Shown: positions 33,289 through 36,759 of the stretch, in pieces
How positions within the stretch are numbered: position 1 is the stretch's first letter
Layout: every line of letters starts with the position of its first letter
Assembly (NCBI GenBank): GCA_041736255.1
Contig: JBGSTZ010000076.1
Location: 1 to 36,759, forward strand
Reading direction: 5' to 3'
Source: AVCC01 sp041736255
Lineage (GTDB): Bacteria > Pseudomonadota > Gammaproteobacteria > Burkholderiales > Burkholderiaceae_D
Length of the DNA stretch: 36,759 nucleotides
Notes under the pieces: model-generated
What the model was told of the DNA's origin: nothing
Database searches by the model: none
Seen by the model: only the letters and a program-made list of their open reading frames with translations
Made by a program: the position numbers and the translations under genes

Positions 33289-35154
33289 TCAGTGTTCTGC
33301 TTTAACATTTCTGGTCGCGGCGGCGATCAATTCAAGCGCGATTTTTGGGGTGCGGTCGGCACTCAATAAACCGTTTGCTTCCTGAAAAGTGTCGGCAAAC
33401 TGGGTGTAACAGAAACCGCTAAACAAGTGGGTGGTATTCACCACCAGCATCAAGCGGCGATAAATCTCCAGAAATTCGGCCTCGTTGTTGACACGCGAAT
33501 AACCCCAAGTCTTGCCGGCCTCCTCCGGTCCATCCTTGTCGAAAGCAATGCCGCCGAACTCGGTAAGCACCACCGGCTGCCCCCGGTGCGGAAAACCATC
33601 CAGTGTCAGGATGCGGCCGCCGGGGCGGCGCTGATCGAACAGGATGCGGGTCGGGTCCGAAATCGCATAGCGGGCCTGCAAGCGTTCGGGGTCGCAATCG
33701 TAATCATGGATACCCAGAATATCGGTGGCCGATGCTTCCCAGCCGTCATTGCCGAGCACAGGACGGGTCGGGTCCAGCGTGCGGGTCAGGTGATACAAGG
33801 CTTCCACCGCATTGCGATGCGCCTGGATCGCCGTCAGATTGGGCACGCCCCACGATTCGTTAAATGGCACCCACACCACTACACAAGGGTGGCTGTAGTC
33901 GCGCTCGATCACATCGGCCCACTCGCGCATCATGAGCGTGACCGCTTTCGGCGTAAAACGGTAAGAGGACGGCATTTCTTCCCACACCAGCAAGCCCAGT
34001 TTATCGGCCCAATACAGATAACGCGGATCTTCGATTTTCTGGTGTTTGCGCACGCCGTTAAAGCCCATGGCCTTGGCCAGCTCGACATCAGTGCGCAAGG
34101 CGGCATCGGACGGCGCAGTCATCAGCGTCTCGGGCCAGTAGCCCTGGTCGAGCACCAATCGCAAAGGATAGGGCCGGCCATTGAGCATCAGACGATCGCG
34201 GTTGATAGCCACCGAACGCATCGCGGCATAAGAACGCACCGTATCGAGCACCCCCCGCTCTTGGCTGTACAGCGTCACTTCCGCATCAAGCAGGGTCGGG
34301 CGCTCCGGGCTCCACAACAGCTCATTGCGCGAGTCGTCGATGCCCGGCTCCGCCAGCGCGATTTTGCGGTTTGCTTCATGACCCAGCAGCTTGTAATGGT
34401 CGTGCGCCAGTAGGCTGTCGCCATGCCAGATCTTGACCTCGACGCTCAGGTTTTCAATGACATTGCCGCCGGCAACGATTTCGCAGCCGATTTCATACCC
34501 TTCAAAAATCGGCGTCCAGCGCAACTTCTGGATGTAGGTTGATGCCACCCGCTCCAGCCACACCGTTTGCCAAATGCCGGTGGTGCGCGGGTACCAAATC
34601 GAATGCGGCTCCAGCTCCCAATCCTGTTTACCGCGCGGCTTGGCCAGATCGTGCGGATCGTCCTCGACATAGACGGTGATGGTTTGCTTGCCGTTACCAT
34701 CGAGCACGCTGCTAATATCAGCAAAAAACGGTGTATGTCCGCCCTCATGCTCTACCACCAAGTGGTTATTTACCCATACCCGCGCCATGTAGTCGACGGC
34801 GCCGAAGTGGAGAATTACCCGCTCGCCATCCGGCACAAGGTCGAACTCGCGGCGATACCAGCAAATCGTATGAAAACCCCGATCGCCGATCCCGCTGGCC
34901 TGGGATTCCGGTGAAAACGGCACAGTAATTTCATGCGTCCAGGCAATCTGGTCACTGGGCAACTTAAAACGATTTTCATCGTCGAACGCGAACTTCCACG
35001 GGCCGTTGAGAGACTGCCAATGCGCGCGTACCAACTGGGGTCGGGGATATGAAAATTCAGCCATAGACGCACTTTTTTGATTTTTCACTAGAGATACCTC
35101 TTTGAGTGTGGAGCTTGCCCTCTGTTCCGCGCCGGCGAATTTATTTTTAGGCAT
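33289..35154 (-). CDS. Glycoside hydrolase family 2 protein (beta-galactosidase/glucuronidase-like)
   Basis: The protein has 621 residues with the GH2 layout. It has an N-terminal jelly-roll sugar-binding domain (SLNGPWKFAFDDENRF, WYRREFDLVPDGERVILHFG, DYMARVWVNNHLVVEHEGGH), an immunoglobulin-like domain, and a TIM barrel with acid/base E433 (VPFNESWG) and nucleophile E532 (VLTEFGG). It is shorter than LacZ (1024) and closer to single-chain glucuronidase or exo-acting forms. There is no signal peptide, so it should act in the cytoplasm. A GTG at 35088 with a good AAAGAGG upstream is a possible alternative start. It is 15 bp after galK. Substrate is open. Confidence 0.88.
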   Translation of the reverse strand: MPKNKFAGAEQRASSTLKEVSLVKNQKSASMAEFSYPRPQLVRAHWQSLNGPWKFAFDDENRFKLPSDQIAWTHEITVPFSPESQASGIGDRGFHTICWYRREFDLVPDGERVILHFGAVDYMARVWVNNHLVVEHEGGHTPFFADISSVLDGNGKQTITVYVEDDPHDLAKPRGKQDWELEPHSIWYPRTTGIWQTVWLERVASTYIQKLRWTPIFEGYEIGCEIVAGGNVIENLSVEVKIWHGDSLLAHDHYKLLGHEANRKIALAEPGIDDSRNELLWSPERPTLLDAEVTLYSQERGVLDTVRSYAAMRSVAINRDRLMLNGRPYPLRLVLDQGYWPETLMTAPSDAALRTDVELAKAMGFNGVRKHQKIEDPRYLYWADKLGLLVWEEMPSSYRFTPKAVTLMMREWADVIERDYSHPCVVVWVPFNESWGVPNLTAIQAHRNAVEALYHLTRTLDPTRPVLGNDGWEASATDILGIHDYDCDPERLQARYAISDPTRILFDQRRPGGRILTLDGFPHRGQPVVLTEFGGIAFDKDGPEEAGKTWGYSRVNNEAEFLEIYRRLMLVVNTTHLFSGFCYTQFADTFQEANGLLSADRTPKIALELIAAATRNVKAEH

Positions 35155-35169
35155 CCATCACGGCAATGG

Positions 35170-36246
35170 CTAGGCGCGCTGCGCCGGAATTAATATCCGG
35201 CCGTGCCTGCCTGCCCGGTTGTAACGTACCAGCACCGCCTCGCCGATCGCCTCGGCCTGCCCTTGCCAGCATAGCGCCACGCAGGCGCCGCCGAAACCGG
35301 CCCCGGTCAGGCGTGCGCCGAATACCCCAGGCTGCTCGCGCAGCAGCGCCGTCAGGTCGTCGAGCTCGGGGATAGAGACTTCGTAATCGTCGCGCAAACT
35401 GGCATGCGACTGATTCATCAGGCTGCCGAACAATCCTGCGCCAGCCTCGGCACAGGCTTGCAACACGCGGATATTTTCCAGCACCACATGACGGGCCCGC
35501 CTGCGGTACGGTTCCGGCAAAACCTCCACCGCATGCGGGTCATCCACATCGCGCAGGGCGGCAACACCAAGCAGTGCGGCCGCCTTTTCGCATTCCGCAC
35601 GCCGTTGGTTATAGGCAGTCGCCGCCAAAGTGCGAGCCACGCCGGAATCCATGACGACCAATTCTGTTTCCGGCGGCATCGGCAACAACTCGAACCGGAG
35701 CGTACGAGCATCTATAAACAGCATGTGGGCGCTGTCCGCAAGGCTGGCGGCCATTTGGTCCATGATGCCGCAATTGACCTGCGCATATTTCACTTCCGCC
35801 TCTTGCCCGATTAACGCCAGCGAGAGGTCGTCGAGGCTCAGGCCTAGCAAGCTGCGCAGCCCGCGCAAGGTGGCCAGCTCCAGCGCCGCACTGCTCGACA
35901 GACCGGCGCCCACCGGCAGGTCCGAGCTCACGTACACCCGCAGCGCCGGCACCAGTACAGCGCGCTGCTCCAGCGCGCGGATACAGCCCTCTATGTAACG
36001 CCCGAAACCGGGCGGTGCGTGATCGTCGCGCGCAAACCGCACTCGCTGGTCCAAGGTGGCGGAATACAACTCAAAGTGTGCATCCCTGCTTCTGGCCAGA
36101 GCGACGACAGTGCGTTGCGGCGTCGCAGTCGGCAGCATGAAGCCGTCGTTATAGTCGGTATGTTCACCCAGTAAGTTGACCCGCCCCGATGCCGAGGCGA
36201 GCGCCTCCGGTCCTCCCTTGAAAAAATCATCCAGGCTAATCACCAC
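35170..36246 (-). CDS. galK: Galactokinase
   Basis: GalK phosphorylates galactose to galactose-1-phosphate, first step of the Leloir route. The 358-residue GHMP kinase shows the galactokinase signature GRVNLLGEHTDYNDGFMLP, the ATP loop LPVGAGLSSSAALELATLR and the C-terminal ARLTGAGFGGACVAL. The residues QVNCGIMDQMA include the catalytic Asp region. The GTG start at 36246 overlaps the end of the upstream gene (36240-36246), and GGAGG lies just before it; the next GTG (36243) is also possible. No galT or galE is in the window. Confidence 0.95.
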   Translation of the reverse strand: MVISLDDFFKGGPEALASASGRVNLLGEHTDYNDGFMLPTATPQRTVVALARSRDAHFELYSATLDQRVRFARDDHAPPGFGRYIEGCIRALEQRAVLVPALRVYVSSDLPVGAGLSSSAALELATLRGLRSLLGLSLDDLSLALIGQEAEVKYAQVNCGIMDQMAASLADSAHMLFIDARTLRFELLPMPPETELVVMDSGVARTLAATAYNQRRAECEKAAALLGVAALRDVDDPHAVEVLPEPYRRRARHVVLENIRVLQACAEAGAGLFGSLMNQSHASLRDDYEVSIPELDDLTALLREQPGVFGARLTGAGFGGACVALCWQGQAEAIGEAVLVRYNRAGRHGRILIPAQRA

Positions 36247-36759
36247 GCCTCCAGGCAGAGCGGACGCAGACGCCCATTCACCAGTTGCGACGGCCAGGAA
36301 GGATCGAAGCTGAGATTCTCCAGATTGTCACCATTAAGCAAAAATGTGTCCTCAATTTTGCTGCCGTGCAAGCTGGGATTGAACGCCAGCGCCATGCCGT
36401 TTTTCAGAGGCAACTGCGTTTGCACAGTGGCGATCACTTCACGCGCCAGATATCCGGTGATACCGCCCTGATGATGCTCACGGATGGCCTCGGGCTGACC
36501 AGCCATGGCATAGGCGCTCTCTAATGTTTTGTAGATTGCGCACAACGGCTGACCGCCCCGGCACGCATCCAGGGCTGTTGCCTCGACAGCCATGATCTCG
36601 GCGTCGTGCTGTTGCACACGCGCATCGAAGCAGGCAAAGCGGGTCAGATTGGCATACAAGCCAAAGCCGCGCGCGCAAAACACCAGCATCGCGCGCCGGC
36701 CCAGCAGTTCGGCCGACGGCATCGGATGGCGATACCGGCACAGCCTGCGCTCGCCGGCT
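36240..36759 (-). CDS. M24-family (Xaa-Pro peptidase-like) protein, 5' end outside the window
   Basis: Only the C-terminal 172 or so residues are seen; the frame is open to the edge of the window. The peptide holds RYRHPMPSAELLGRRAMLVF, then EHHQGGITGYLAREV and GMALAFNPSLHGSKIEDTFL. The HHQGG.TGY.ARE and NPS..GSK.EDT patterns are those of M24 (pita-bread) metallopeptidase-like proteins, in which they bear metal-binding His and Glu residues. In other bacteria such genes also sit beside galactokinase. A direct role in sugar metabolism is unknown. It overlaps galK by 7 bp, so they share one transcript. Confidence 0.7.
   Translation of the reverse strand, partial: AGERRLCRYRHPMPSAELLGRRAMLVFCARGFGLYANLTRFACFDARVQQHDAEIMAVEATALDACRGGQPLCAIYKTLESAYAMAGQPEAIREHHQGGITGYLAREVIATVQTQLPLKNGMALAFNPSLHGSKIEDTFLLNGDNLENLSFDPSWPSQLVNGRLRPLCLEAW

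Noticed and set aside
33427..34413. 328-residue open frame on the plus strand
   Set aside because: It lies fully opposite the GH2 gene, whose catalytic Glu residues and domains are intact.

Overview
The window looks like the chromosome of a Burkholderiales betaproteobacterium, probably near Oxalobacteraceae. This rests on gene content and order (liv-type ABC cluster framed by two acyl-CoA-ligase-like genes, DUF3309/CsbD/PRC-barrel/CHRD stress proteins, moderately GC-rich codon use), not on a marker gene. No rRNA, tRNA, CRISPR array or complete insertion sequence was seen.

Layout. 1-3.3 kb: the 3' relic of a transposase, an unrecognised gene, and TRAP transporter membrane subunits (DctQ, DctM) without a DctP binding protein. 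3.4-6.4 kb: a DUF3135 protein, the ABC-F translation factor EttA and a DUF2721 membrane protein. 6.4-9.0 kb: a run of small envelope or stress proteins (PRC-barrel, CsbD, a Cys-pair repeat protein, DUF3309, a Met/His-rich CHRD lipoprotein), opened by a near-perfect FNR/ANR box. 9.1-10.8 kb: a small hypothetical gene, a non-coding element with 15-bp terminal inverted repeats, and an alpha/beta-hydrolase lipoprotein. 10.9-14.4 kb: a four-gene envelope operon (COG3014 lipoprotein, YcfL-like, LpoB-like, CsgG/LpoB-like secreted protein) closed by a strong terminator. 14.5-18.2 kb: SRPBCC protein, small lipoprotein, CDF cation exporter, and on the minus strand a Rossmann/DUF2520 protein and a Crp/Fnr-type regulator.

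18.4-27.1 kb: a complete high-affinity ABC uptake system of the branched-chain amino acid type (ATPase, two permeases, binding protein, second ATPase), starting with a long-chain acyl-CoA-synthetase-like enzyme and ending with a PaaK-like enzyme whose usual P-loop is altered. The layout suggests import of a carboxylic acid that is activated to a CoA thioester; the substrate cannot be read from sequence. A palindromic repeat lies inside the operon, and a strong hairpin terminator follows the binding-protein gene. Then come a hypoxanthine phosphoribosyltransferase and, convergent to it, a RoxA/YcfD-type ribosomal oxygenase.

29.4-36.8 kb (minus strand): a tight sugar operon, M24 peptidase-like (cut by the window edge) > galactokinase > GH2 glycosidase > one 1272-residue protein. 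The last joins a GH-A/GH1-like glycosidase, a GT4-like glycosyltransferase and a UDP-galactopyranose-mutase-like flavoprotein in one reading frame. This is the most unusual object in the window and suggests galactose or galactofuranose glycan handling.
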